A stretch of DNA of 15,600 bases from Hyphomicrobiaceae bacterium UBA4460 (GTDB taxonomy: Bacteria > Pseudomonadota > Alphaproteobacteria > Rhizobiales > Methyloligellaceae). The stretch lies in the NCBI GenBank assembly GCA_002390155.1, contig DGOS01000017.1, positions 1 through 15,600 on the forward strand, written 5' to 3'. Below are positions 1 to 6,055 of this stretch, one piece after another (within the stretch, counting starts at the first letter, position 1; each line of letters opens with the position of its first letter). A program made the translations under genes and the position numbers. The notes beneath the pieces are model-generated. The model ran no database searches, had not been told where the DNA came from, and worked only from the letters and a program-made list of their open reading frames with translations.

Positions 1-176
1 ATGCCGCCGCCGGCGCGGCCAATGCATACGCCTTCATAGGCCTGAATGCGCGAGCGCTCGCCTTCTACGACTTTCACGTTGACGCGGACGGTGTCGCCGG
101 GTCCGAACTCCGGCACGGAGCGCTTATCAAGGCGCTCGGCGACCTGCTCTTTCTCGAGCTGGGCGATAATATCCAT
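1..176 (-). CDS. rplS: 50S ribosomal protein L19 (partial, N-terminal part)
   Basis: This is the N-terminal 58 codons of ribosomal protein L19, which sits at the 30S/50S interface of the ribosome. The translation opens [11 protein letters not shown] and continues with the L19-type stretch [16 protein letters not shown] and then a Gly-rich end (CIGRAGGG) at the window edge. The ATG at 174-176 is preceded by AAAGG at 8 nt spacing, so the start is secure. The rest of the gene lies left of the window. In many bacteria rplS directly follows trmD, but here a cytochrome gene and a 194-nt gap lie between them. It could still be cotranscribed, or it could have its own promoter or leader in that gap. 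Confidence 0.95.
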   Translation of the reverse strand, partial: MDIIAQLEKEQVAERLDKRSVPEFGPGDTVRVNVKVVEGERSRIQAYEGVCIGRAGGG

Positions 177-240
177 CTTTTATGCCTTTCACGGGCGCCT
201 GCCGAGGCCTTTGGCCCCTCACGTACGCCATTCTTTTTGA
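177..240 (-). promoter_or_regulatory. Possible structured leader of rplS
   Basis: This is the 5' flank of rplS on the minus strand. It contains an imperfect hairpin around 204-220 (GAGG..CC-AAA-GG..CCTC) and a GGCGCC palindrome at about 193-198. L19 leader regulation is known in Firmicutes, and I do not recognise that motif here. The core GGCCTTTGGCC at 206-216 also occurs inside the REP-like repeats near 4600, which may be chance. I see no convincing -35/-10 pair. Weak candidate. Confidence 0.2.
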
Positions 241-339
241 TTGATCGAAAGTACCGGGTGCGTGGCAAAATCCAGCAACCAGCGGGGCTTTCCTAGCCCA
301 GCTTCTCGCCCTTGTCGATGGATTTTCCTAGCAGAATCG

Positions 340-357
340 CTCCCCTCGCAAGGGGAG
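340..357 (-). terminator. Hairpin downstream of the cytochrome gene, terminator-like
   Basis: A perfect 7-bp stem (CTCCCCT/AGGGGAG) with loop CGCA lies 14 nt after the cytochrome stop codon in the direction of transcription. On the minus strand it is followed by CGATTCTGC with no U-tract. It may stabilise the 3' end or attenuate readthrough into rplS rather than act as a full intrinsic terminator. Confidence 0.35.
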
Positions 358-370
358 GCAGGCTGGACGC

Positions 371-691
371 TCACCCGCCCTTGAGGCTGCGGATATAGGC
401 GACCACGTTTCGCATGTCGTCCTGCTCCAAAATGATATTGGGCATGGTGGGGTGGGAGCTCTGCAGCCAGACGGTGAGCGCCAATTCGGTCATGCCCCTT
501 GTGTTGGCGACCTCCTGGAAGGGCGTCGCTGCGAGAAGCGGCGAGACCTCCTCGTCCGGCAGAATTGCGTGGCAGGCGGCGCAGATCGTCTCGGCATAGG
601 CCTTCCCGGCGGCGATATCGGCGTCCTGAGCCGCCGCGCCCTGGTGGAGCCCGGCCGCCATGGCGGCAGCGAGCAGCGTCATCGCTTTCAT
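371..691 (-). CDS. Small secreted class I c-type cytochrome
   Basis: This 106-residue protein starts with a signal peptide (KAMTLLAAAMAAGLHQGAAA, likely cleaved near residue 22). A single haem-binding motif C37-A-A-C40-H41 follows. M83 in SSHPTMPN is the probable sixth iron ligand, and the C-terminal helix (MRNVVAYIRSLKG) is typical of monohaem class I cytochromes c. It should be a periplasmic electron carrier matured by the Ccm system, whose genes lie at 11713-14699. I chose the ATG at 689-691 because AAGGAG sits 6 nt upstream; a TTG 21 nt earlier is open but would precede that site. The gene lies 60 nt after trmD and before rplS, an unusual place for a cytochrome. The redox partner cannot be told from the sequence. 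Confidence 0.9.
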   Translation of the reverse strand: MKAMTLLAAAMAAGLHQGAAAQDADIAAGKAYAETICAACHAILPDEEVSPLLAATPFQEVANTRGMTELALTVWLQSSHPTMPNIILEQDDMRNVVAYIRSLKGG

Positions 692-707
692 GCCCAACTC
701 CTTCTTT

Positions 708-729
708 TGCAACGAGCTTGGGCGTTGCA
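708..729 (-). repeat. Inverted repeat between trmD and the cytochrome gene
   Basis: Perfect 7-bp arms TGCAACG and CGTTGCA are separated by 8 nt. In the minus-strand transcript the hairpin ends just upstream of the cytochrome ribosome binding site (AAGGAG, 698-703). It has no U-tract, so an RNA-processing, stability or operator role fits better than termination. The function is inferred from position only. Confidence 0.45.
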
Positions 730-751
730 GGCGCCGCCGCCCTGACTTCGA

Positions 752-1456
752 TCAAGATTGGGATTTGCCGCGCTTGGCCCAAAGATCCGGCCTTCGGGCC
801 TTGGTCAGGGCTTCGGCCTGTTTTCGTCGCCATTCTGCGATTTTTTCGTGGTCGCCGGAGAGCAGCACCTCGGGGATGGCCCGGCCTTCCCACTCCCGGG
901 GCTTGGTGTAGTGCGGGTACTCCAAAAGCCCTGCCGCGAAGCTCTCCTCGGTGAGCGAGCCTTCGTTGCCGGCGACGCCAGGCAGCAGCCGCACGACCGC
1001 GTCGATCAGGACTTGGGCCGCGAGCTCGCCACCGGAGAGCACATAGTCGCCGATGGAGATCTCCTCGATGTCGCGCGCCTCTAAGACGCGCTGATCGACG
1101 CCCTCGAAGCGGCCGCAGAGCAGCAGCACGCCAGGGCCCTGCGCGAGTTCGTGCGCGCGGGCTTGCGTGAGCGGCGCGCCGCGCGGCGACAGGTAGATCG
1201 CAGGCGTGCCGGGCGCGGCATCGGCCCGGCCCGCATCGATGGCGGCCGCAGCGATGTCGGCCCGCATCACCATGCCGGCCCCGCCGCCCGCCGGCGTGTC
1301 GTCCACGGAGCGGTGCTTGTCGGTGGCGAAGTCGCGAATATCGCTGGTCTGAAGCGCCCATTTCCCGTCGCCAAGTGCCTTGCCGGCGAGGCTCAAGCCC
1401 AGCGGCCCCGGAAACATTTCGGGGAAGAGCGTGAGGACCGTGGCGCGCCAGGTCAT
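752..1456 (-). CDS. trmD: tRNA (guanine-N1-)-methyltransferase TrmD
   Basis: TrmD is the SPOUT-family enzyme that methylates G37 of tRNAs reading CUN, CCN and CGG codons from S-adenosylmethionine, preventing +1 frameshifts. The 234-residue protein opens [20 protein letters not shown]. It has the trefoil-knot SAM-binding segments [13 protein letters not shown] and [13 protein letters not shown], then the [16 protein letters not shown] segment typical of the family. The ATG at 1454-1456 has GAGGAA 8 nt upstream; that sequence overlaps the end of rimM, and the gap to rimM is 4 nt, so coupling is likely. An upstream in-frame extension of 13 codons lies inside rimM and is not conserved in character. 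The length is normal for the family. Confidence 0.96.
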   Translation of the reverse strand: MTWRATVLTLFPEMFPGPLGLSLAGKALGDGKWALQTSDIRDFATDKHRSVDDTPAGGGAGMVMRADIAAAAIDAGRADAAPGTPAIYLSPRGAPLTQARAHELAQGPGVLLLCGRFEGVDQRVLEARDIEEISIGDYVLSGGELAAQVLIDAVVRLLPGVAGNEGSLTEESFAAGLLEYPHYTKPREWEGRAIPEVLLSGDHEKIAEWRRKQAEALTKARRPDLWAKRGKSQS

Positions 1457-1460
1457 CGGA

Positions 1461-2000
1461 TCATTCCTCGCCGCCGTTCTCCGGCTCATCCTCAAGGACC
1501 CTTGGCGGCACCAGCGTCAACCGCCCATTCTCAATGTCTACCTCCGGCACGGTCTCGTCGGTGAAAGCGACGAGGAGGTTTTCGCCTCCGCTTGCGGGCG
1601 CGACCTCGACGATGTCGCTCGCGCCGAAGTTATGCACCGCCACCACGCTGCCGAGCACCGTGCCGTCCTTGCCCACTGCTTCGAGGCCGATCAAGTCGGC
1701 GACGTACCATTCATCCGTCCCGTGCTCAGGCAACCGCGTACGTGGCACATAGAGCTTCGTACCGGTCAGCGCCTCGGCGGCCTCTCGCGTACTCACGCCT
1801 TTGATGCGGACGATGAGCGCTTTGGGCGTAACGCGGGCGCGCTCGATCTCGATCGACGTCGCACCCGACTCGTCCTGGAGCGGACCGTAGGCGGCGATGT
1901 CGGCCGGCGTTGCCGTATAGGAACGCAGGCGAACCTCGCCCTTCAGCCCTTGGGCCGCGCCGATTTCGCCAAGTAGCACCCGCTCCGAATTGTCGCCCAA
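1461..2000 (-). CDS. rimM: 16S rRNA processing / ribosome maturation factor RimM
   Basis: RimM assists assembly of the 30S head by binding S19 and late 16S rRNA precursors. The 179-residue product has the N-terminal RimM barrel ([21 protein letters not shown]) and a C-terminal PRC-barrel with [12 protein letters not shown] and [19 protein letters not shown] placed the start at TTG (1998-2000), because GAGGT sits 7 nt upstream and the next candidate, a GTG at codon 8, would cut into the conserved first strand. It lies 21 nt after rpsP and 4 nt before trmD in the classic rpsP-rimM-trmD order. The acidic C-terminal tail (about residues 170-179) is short and unremarkable. Confidence 0.95.
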   Translation of the reverse strand: MGDNSERVLLGEIGAAQGLKGEVRLRSYTATPADIAAYGPLQDESGATSIEIERARVTPKALIVRIKGVSTREAAEALTGTKLYVPRTRLPEHGTDEWYVADLIGLEAVGKDGTVLGSVVAVHNFGASDIVEVAPASGGENLLVAFTDETVPEVDIENGRLTLVPPRVLEDEPENGGEE

Positions 2001-2021
2001 GGTCGTGACCTCTTTTGAAGG

Positions 2022-2564
2022 CTACTCGGACTTCTCGGCCTCGTCCTCGGCAGGAGCGTCCTTCGCAGGCGCTTCAGCCTCGGCAGACTCTTCCGCGGCG
2101 GTCTTGTCTACGGCCTCGACCGAGGCTTCTTCCTCGGCAGCAGCGGCGTCATCTGCCGCGGTTTCGGCAGCAGCCTTCTCAGCCTCTGCAGCGGCGGCCT
2201 TCTCTTCTTCCTTCGCGGCCTTCGCAGCCTCAACTGCCTTGGCCTTTTCCTCCTCGCGATCGAGGCGCTTCTGGCCCGGCTTGGCCTTTTGCGGGTTGTT
2301 GCGCGGCTCACGCTTCATGATGCCTTCGGCGTCGAGGAAGCGGAGCACGCGGTCGGTCGGCAGCGCGCCGTGCGACAGCCAATGCTTCACGCGATCGGTG
2401 TCCAGGTTGACGCGCTCGTCGGAGTCCTTCGGCAGCAGCGGATTGAACGTGCCGATCCTCTCGATGTAGCGGCCATCGCGCGGGCTGCGCGAGTCGGCAA
2501 TGACGATGCGGTAGAACGGGCGCTTCTTGGCGCCGGCCCGCGACAGTCTGATCTTCAGGGACAT
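2022..2564 (-). CDS. rpsP: 30S ribosomal protein S16 with long charged C-terminal extension
   Basis: S16 is a primary-to-intermediate assembly protein of the 30S subunit. Residues 1 to about 85 are the conserved domain: [28 protein letters not shown] and the [17 protein letters not shown] helix. From about residue 95 to 180 the protein continues as a low-complexity Ala/Glu/Lys tail, more basic at first and strongly acidic at the end (AEDEAEKSE). Most bacterial S16 proteins are about 80-90 residues. Alphaproteobacterial ones are often longer, but 180 is large even so. The ATG at 2562-2564 has AGGAG 9 nt upstream. The tail is probably helical or disordered, and its role is unknown. rpsP is 36 nt downstream of ffh. 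Confidence 0.96.
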   Translation of the reverse strand: MSLKIRLSRAGAKKRPFYRIVIADSRSPRDGRYIERIGTFNPLLPKDSDERVNLDTDRVKHWLSHGALPTDRVLRFLDAEGIMKREPRNNPQKAKPGQKRLDREEEKAKAVEAAKAAKEEEKAAAAEAEKAAAETAADDAAAAEEEASVEAVDKTAAEESAEAEAPAKDAPAEDEAEKSE

Positions 2565-2600
2565 AGTTTCTTTCTCCTAGGTGATCTCAAACAAAAGGGT

Positions 2601-4100
2601 TCAACGTTTCTTTTTCTTCGGCAGGCCCGGAAGGCCGGGCGGCAAATTGCCCGGAAGGCCCGGTAGCCCTGGCGGCAGTCCGCCGGGCAGACCTCCAGAT
2701 GGAAGGCCTGGAAAATTCGCCGGCAGCTCTCCGCCCTGGGGCATGTCGGCCGGCATCTCGGGTGCGCCACCACCGCCGAACAGTGCGGAAAGGGCGCCGC
2801 GCTTCTTGCCCATGGCCTTCATCATGTCGGCCATCTGGCGATGCATCTTCACCAGCTTGTTGATGTCCTGCACGCTCGTACCGGAGCCCGCGGCGATGCG
2901 TTTCTTGCGCGAGGCGTTCAGCAGTTTTGGCGTCTTGCGTTCGGCGCGCGTCATCGAGCTGATGATCGCCTGCTGGCGGTTGAATATACTTTCATCAAGG
3001 TTCGCGGCGTCGAGCTGCTTCTTAACTTTGCCGATGCCGGGCAGCATTGAGAGCACGCCGCCCATGCCGCCCATCTTCTGCATCTGCTTCAACTGCTCGG
3101 CGAGGTCTTCCAGGTCGAAGGCGCCCTTCTTGACCTTCTTGGCGATGGCCTCGGCCTTGTCGATCTCGACAGTCTCGATGGCCTTCTCGACAAGGCCGAC
3201 CACGTCGCCCATGCCGAGAATGCGGCCCGCGATGCGGTCGGGATGAAACTCATCGAGCGCGTCGATCTTCTCGCCGATGCCAATCAGCTTGATGGGCTTG
3301 CCCGAGACCGCGCGCATGGACAGCGCAGCGCCGCCGCGCGCATCGCCGTCGACGCGGGTCAGCACGATGCCGGTGAGGTCCACGCGCTCGCCGAAGTTCT
3401 TGGCGAGGTTCGCCGCGTCCTGACCGGTCAGCGCATCGGCGACGAGCAGCGTCTCGTGCGGCTGCGCGATCTTTTCGATGGCGGCCGTCTCGGCCATCAG
3501 CTCTTCGTCGATATGCGTGCGGCCGGCCGTATCGAGCAGCAGCACGTCGAAGCCGCCGAGCTTTGCGGCTTTGATTGCGCGCGTCGCGATCTCCGTCGGG
3601 CTCTGGCCTTCGACGATGGGGAGCGTGGCGACATCGGCTTGTTCGCCAAGCACGCGAAGCTGCTCCTGCGCGGCCGGACGGCGCGTATCGAGCGAGGCCA
3701 TCATGACCTTTTGCTTGTCTCGCGTGGTCAGCCGGTGTGCGAGTTTGGCGGTGGTGGTGGTCTTACCGGAGCCTTGCAGGCCGACCAGCATCATCGTGAC
3801 GGGCGGCGTGGCGGCGAGGTCGATGCCTTGTGCGTCCGAGCCCAGCATGCGCACCAGCTCGTCATTGACGATCTTGATGACCATCTGGCCGGGCGTCACC
3901 GATTTAACGACATCCTGGCCGATGGCTTTCTGCTTCACCCGGTCGGTGAAGGAGCGCACCACGTCGAGGGCCACGTCCGCCTCGATCAGGGCGCGGCGCA
4001 CCTCGCGCATGGCCTCCGAGACGTCATCCTCGCTCAGCGCGCCGCGGCGCGTGAGCTTGTCGAGAATGCCGGAGAGGCGGTCTGAAAGGGTCTCGAACAT
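2601..4100 (-). CDS. ffh: Signal recognition particle protein Ffh (SRP54 homologue)
   Basis: Ffh is the SRP GTPase that binds 4.5S RNA and nascent hydrophobic signal sequences and delivers ribosomes to FtsY. The 499-residue protein has the N domain (1 to about 95), the G domain with P-loop GLQGSGKTT (107-115), DTAGR (190-194) and TRVDGD (248-253), and a Met-rich M domain (about 325-435) containing LKQMQKMGGMGG and the RNA-binding SGTSVQDIN. Residues 443-495 form a Pro/Gly/Leu-rich repeat tail ending KKKKR. The ATG at 4098-4100 opens MFETLSDRL, the expected Ffh start. It overlaps the stop of the upstream SH3 gene in TGATG and has only a weak Shine-Dalgarno, so reinitiation is likely. Confidence 0.98.
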   Translation of the reverse strand: MFETLSDRLSGILDKLTRRGALSEDDVSEAMREVRRALIEADVALDVVRSFTDRVKQKAIGQDVVKSVTPGQMVIKIVNDELVRMLGSDAQGIDLAATPPVTMMLVGLQGSGKTTTTAKLAHRLTTRDKQKVMMASLDTRRPAAQEQLRVLGEQADVATLPIVEGQSPTEIATRAIKAAKLGGFDVLLLDTAGRTHIDEELMAETAAIEKIAQPHETLLVADALTGQDAANLAKNFGERVDLTGIVLTRVDGDARGGAALSMRAVSGKPIKLIGIGEKIDALDEFHPDRIAGRILGMGDVVGLVEKAIETVEIDKAEAIAKKVKKGAFDLEDLAEQLKQMQKMGGMGGVLSMLPGIGKVKKQLDAANLDESIFNRQQAIISSMTRAERKTPKLLNASRKKRIAAGSGTSVQDINKLVKMHRQMADMMKAMGKKRGALSALFGGGGAPEMPADMPQGGELPANFPGLPSGGLPGGLPPGLPGLPGNLPPGLPGLPKKKKR

Positions 4101-4522
4101 CAGCCGGCGAGGTCCGCGACGAATTTGCGATAGACCCAGCCGGACAGGCATGGACCGTTATAGGCGCCCGCACGCGGCCAAGGCGTGCCGACGGCGCAGT
4201 CCATGGTCTCGTGGGAATAGACGACGCCGAGCCAATTGCCGCCTTTGCCGCTCTGATCGCAGATGTTGAGGACGGTGCCGTTATTGAGCTTGTCCACCAT
4301 GGCGTATTTGGAACTCGGCCCGGCGCGCACGGCGAGAAAGCCGTCGCCCTTCGGATCGAGCCCGCGCACTACGCCTTGGGAGCCACAGGCGTCGTAGTCC
4401 GGGCCGTCTTGCCCGGCGATGACGGGGATGTGCGATTGCTGGCCCACCGCAGCCAAAGGCAGGCAGAGACATGCCAGCGTGGCGAGGATGCCAGCGAGGC
4501 GCAATTTGCGTGTTCCATCCAT
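4100..4522 (-). CDS. Secreted SH3-domain protein (hypothetical)
   Basis: This 140-residue protein has a signal peptide (KLRLAGILATLACLCLPLAA, cleavage probably near residue 28) followed by one bacterial SH3-like domain (about 60-137). The domain shows the usual FLAVRAGPSSKYAMVDKL entry, NWLGVVYS in the middle and SGWVYRKFV at the end. Such domains often bind peptidoglycan stem peptides, but the ligand here is not known. Four cysteines remain after the signal peptide (46, 88, 109, 125) and could form disulfides in the periplasm. The ATG at 4520-4522 has GGGAGG 7 nt upstream. A longer frame reaching into the repeats at 4558-4630 is an artefact of those repeats. Its stop overlaps the ffh start by one base. 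Confidence 0.8.
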   Translation of the reverse strand: MDGTRKLRLAGILATLACLCLPLAAVGQQSHIPVIAGQDGPDYDACGSQGVVRGLDPKGDGFLAVRAGPSSKYAMVDKLNNGTVLNICDQSGKGGNWLGVVYSHETMDCAVGTPWPRAGAYNGPCLSGWVYRKFVADLAG

Positions 4523-4557
4523 GTCTTCGCCTCCCAAGAGGACGTGCAAAGCAATTC

Positions 4558-4589
4558 TGCGCTCAGGTAGGCCAGAGGCCGGTAGCGCA
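4558..4589. repeat. REP-like palindrome, copy 1
   Basis: A 32-bp element with outer arms TGCGCT/AGCGCA and inner stem GGCC-AGA-GGCC, plus a GTAG tetranucleotide at each side of the inner hairpin. It differs from copy 2 at two positions (G/A in the unpaired CAGGTA stretch and in the loop). It lies upstream of the SH3-ffh genes, with a 40-bp period to copy 2. Resemblance to REP elements of the RAYT type is inference; no RAYT transposase gene is in the window. Confidence 0.75.
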
Positions 4590-4597
4590 ACGAAAAC

Positions 4598-4629
4598 TGC
4601 GCTCAAGTAGGCCAAAGGCCGGTAGCGCA
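4598..4629. repeat. REP-like palindrome, copy 2
   Basis: Direct repeat of copy 1, 40 bp further on. Outer arms are TGCGCT/AGCGCA and the inner stem is GGCC-AAA-GGCC. It ends 4 bp before the A-tract that forms the U-tract of the amidase terminator on the other strand. Confidence 0.75.
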
Positions 4630-4633
4630 AAGC

Positions 4634-4669
4634 AAAAACGCACCCGTGGGCGCATCGCGCTGACGGGTG
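4634..4669 (-). terminator. Rho-independent terminator of the amidase gene
   Basis: On the minus strand a stem CACCCGT/ACGGGTG (7 bp) encloses a further GCG/CGC pairing and is followed after CG by TTTTT (4634-4638) and TGCTTT. The orientation terminates transcription coming from the amidase gene, whose stop is about 140 nt upstream. It separates the amidase from the SH3-ffh operon, which then needs its own promoter; I could not identify one. Confidence 0.7.
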
Positions 4670-4695
4670 TTGACCCCCCTGCCTAGTCTTCTCGG

Positions 4696-4727
4696 TGCGC
4701 TACCGCGCTTCGCGCTACTTGAGCGCA
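4696..4727. repeat. REP-like palindrome, copy 3 (inverted)
   Basis: The reverse complement of this 32-bp segment aligns without gaps to copy 2. The outer arms and both GTA-containing flanks are identical. The inner hairpin changes from GGCC-AAA-GGCC to GCGC-GAA-GCGC. The four stem substitutions restore two base pairs, so the fold is kept while the sequence changed. Together with copies 1 and 2 it forms an inverted pair around the terminator. Confidence 0.75.
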
Positions 4728-4807
4728 TTTGAGAGGACCCCGATCAGGGTGGCGGCTCGGTTAAGGAGCTGCCTGAATTTCGGCCGGACTGTCGTCCTTA
4801 GGCGCGC

Positions 4808-6007
4808 TTAAGTCAAGTGCGGGGAGAGCTTGGCGGCAAGGTCGAGCAGGGCCTCGTCGCCTCCTTGCCAGCCGATGAACGACAGTCCCACGGGGCAGCC
4901 CGAGGCCTCGCCCATGGGCACCGAGACCTGGGGCAGGCCGGCGTGGCCGGCCGAGCAGGTGCTTCGCAGGGTCACCGTGCGGAACTCGGCGAAGGAGGCG
5001 CCGTCGGGGATGTCCCTTTCGGGCGGAAGCGTTGGCGTTGTGGGCAGCACGATGGCCGTGCCGGGCGTCACGATGGAGCGTAAATGCTCGGCCACTTGGG
5101 TCCGAACGCCGCGCGCCGCCTCCGCCTCCTCGAAGGTGACGTTCGCGGCGATTTCGAAGCGCTCGTTAATGCCGGGCCCGAGCTCGACATTGTGCGACTG
5201 CACGAAGGGGAGCAGCGTCGACTGGATCTCGAAGCCTTGAATCGTGGCGAAGGCCTTGCGCCAGGCCTCGATGGTCTCGTCCGCAATGTCCGCGTGGACG
5301 GGTTTGGGGATCACGTCTCCAAGCTTATCGAGTGTCCGCCACAGGAGCTGGTCGGTGCTGGCCTCGGAGTAATCGACGATATCCCGGGCAAGGATCAGCC
5401 GCTCGATGGGTGCATCGACGCGGTCACCTTCCAGCAGGACGTGGCCGAGATTTCGAAACAGCTCCGCGTCACGGGCGAGAACGCCAACCGTGTCATAGCT
5501 CGGCGCCATGGGCGTCACACCTCCCATGGCGATGCGCCCATGTGTTGGACGCAAGCCAAACAAGCCGCTGAACGAGGCGGGCACGCGGATCGATCCGCCC
5601 GTGTCGGAGCCGAGCGCGAAGTCGCACATGGAGGCGGCGACAGCGGCCGCGGACCCGCAGGACGACCCGCCGGTCACATAGCGGCCCGCGCGCGCGTTCA
5701 CCGGCTGGCCGTAATGGGCGTTGGTGCCGAGCACGCTGTAGAAGAACTCATCGCAAATGGTGATGCCCGTGCACGACGCGCCGGCCTGAAGCAGCCGCGT
5801 GATCGCCGGCGCCGTTTCGCTCGCCGGGCTGGCATGCTCGTAGAAGTCCGGGTTGCCGTTGGAAACCTTCCGTCCCTTGATGGCAAACAGGTCTTTCACC
5901 ATGAAGGTGAGCCCTATGAGCGGGCCCTCGTTCGCGCCCATAAGCGGTTCTTCCAGCGTATGGGGGACGAGAGCGTGGACCGGGTCGTTGCCTGGAACGG
6001 AGACCAT
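4808..6007 (-). CDS. Amidase-signature hydrolase, AMI1-like
   Basis: This 399-residue enzyme is a member of the amidase signature family. The Ser-cisSer-Lys triad is readable: K38 in MVKDLF, S115 in TGGSSCGSA and S139 in GSDTGGSIRVPAS, with the family's 24-residue spacing between the two serines. Segments such as GLTFMVKDLFAIKGRKVSNG, GNPDFYEHA, TNAHYGQPVN, GVTPMAPSYDTVG and GPGINERFE resemble, from memory, plant AMI1 (indole-3-acetamide hydrolase) more than GatA, and the length fits AMI1 better too. The likely reaction is hydrolysis of a small carboxamide to acid and ammonia in the cytoplasm; the substrate is not proven. The ATG at 6005-6007 has AAGGAG 6 nt upstream. It is divergent from the MFS gene. 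Confidence 0.88.
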   Translation of the reverse strand: MVSVPGNDPVHALVPHTLEEPLMGANEGPLIGLTFMVKDLFAIKGRKVSNGNPDFYEHASPASETAPAITRLLQAGASCTGITICDEFFYSVLGTNAHYGQPVNARAGRYVTGGSSCGSAAAVAASMCDFALGSDTGGSIRVPASFSGLFGLRPTHGRIAMGGVTPMAPSYDTVGVLARDAELFRNLGHVLLEGDRVDAPIERLILARDIVDYSEASTDQLLWRTLDKLGDVIPKPVHADIADETIEAWRKAFATIQGFEIQSTLLPFVQSHNVELGPGINERFEIAANVTFEEAEAARGVRTQVAEHLRSIVTPGTAIVLPTTPTLPPERDIPDGASFAEFRTVTLRSTCSAGHAGLPQVSVPMGEASGCPVGLSFIGWQGGDEALLDLAAKLSPHLT

Positions 6008-6055
6008 GGGCCTCTCCTTTTACGGAACTGTTCTAAGGGACAGAACGCCATATAA
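6008..6055. promoter_or_regulatory. Short divergent promoter region with inverted repeat
   Basis: Only 48 bp separate the amidase and MFS starts. It contains GTTCT (6030-6034) and AGAAC (6042-6046), an inverted repeat with a 7-bp spacer, and an ATATAA stretch (6050-6055) readable as a -10 element on either strand. The position fits a shared operator for both genes, but the regulator is unknown. Confidence 0.35.

Noticed and set aside
219..1361. Long open frame (380 codons) on the minus strand opposite or out of frame with trmD and the cytochrome
   Set aside because: It overlaps trmD and the cytochrome gene in another frame, is Arg/Gly/Ala-rich without domains, and is a by-product of high GC.
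4523..4630. Longer N-terminus of the SH3 protein starting near 4630
   Set aside because: The extension is encoded by the REP-like repeats, and a strong GGGAGG site precedes the internal ATG at 4522, which also begins a clean signal peptide.
4558..4727. CRISPR-like array
   Set aside because: There are only three copies, one inverted, spacers are not uniform and the units are palindromes with internal covariation; there are no cas genes.
4751..4773. Hairpin GGCGGCTC/GAGCTGCC just after the amidase stop as its terminator
   Set aside because: It has no U-tract on the minus strand; the structure at 4634-4669 with TTTTT is a much better terminator.
6025..6046. Possible alphaproteobacterial LexA box in the divergent amidase/MFS region
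   Set aside because: The alphaproteobacterial SOS box needs GTTC-N7-GTTC or the complement; the two GAAC copies here are 14 bp apart and the GTTC/AGAAC pair is inverted.
5084..6055. Open frame of 323 codons antisense to the amidase
   Set aside because: It is explained by codon bias of the amidase gene on the other strand and shows no coherent fold or ribosome binding site.
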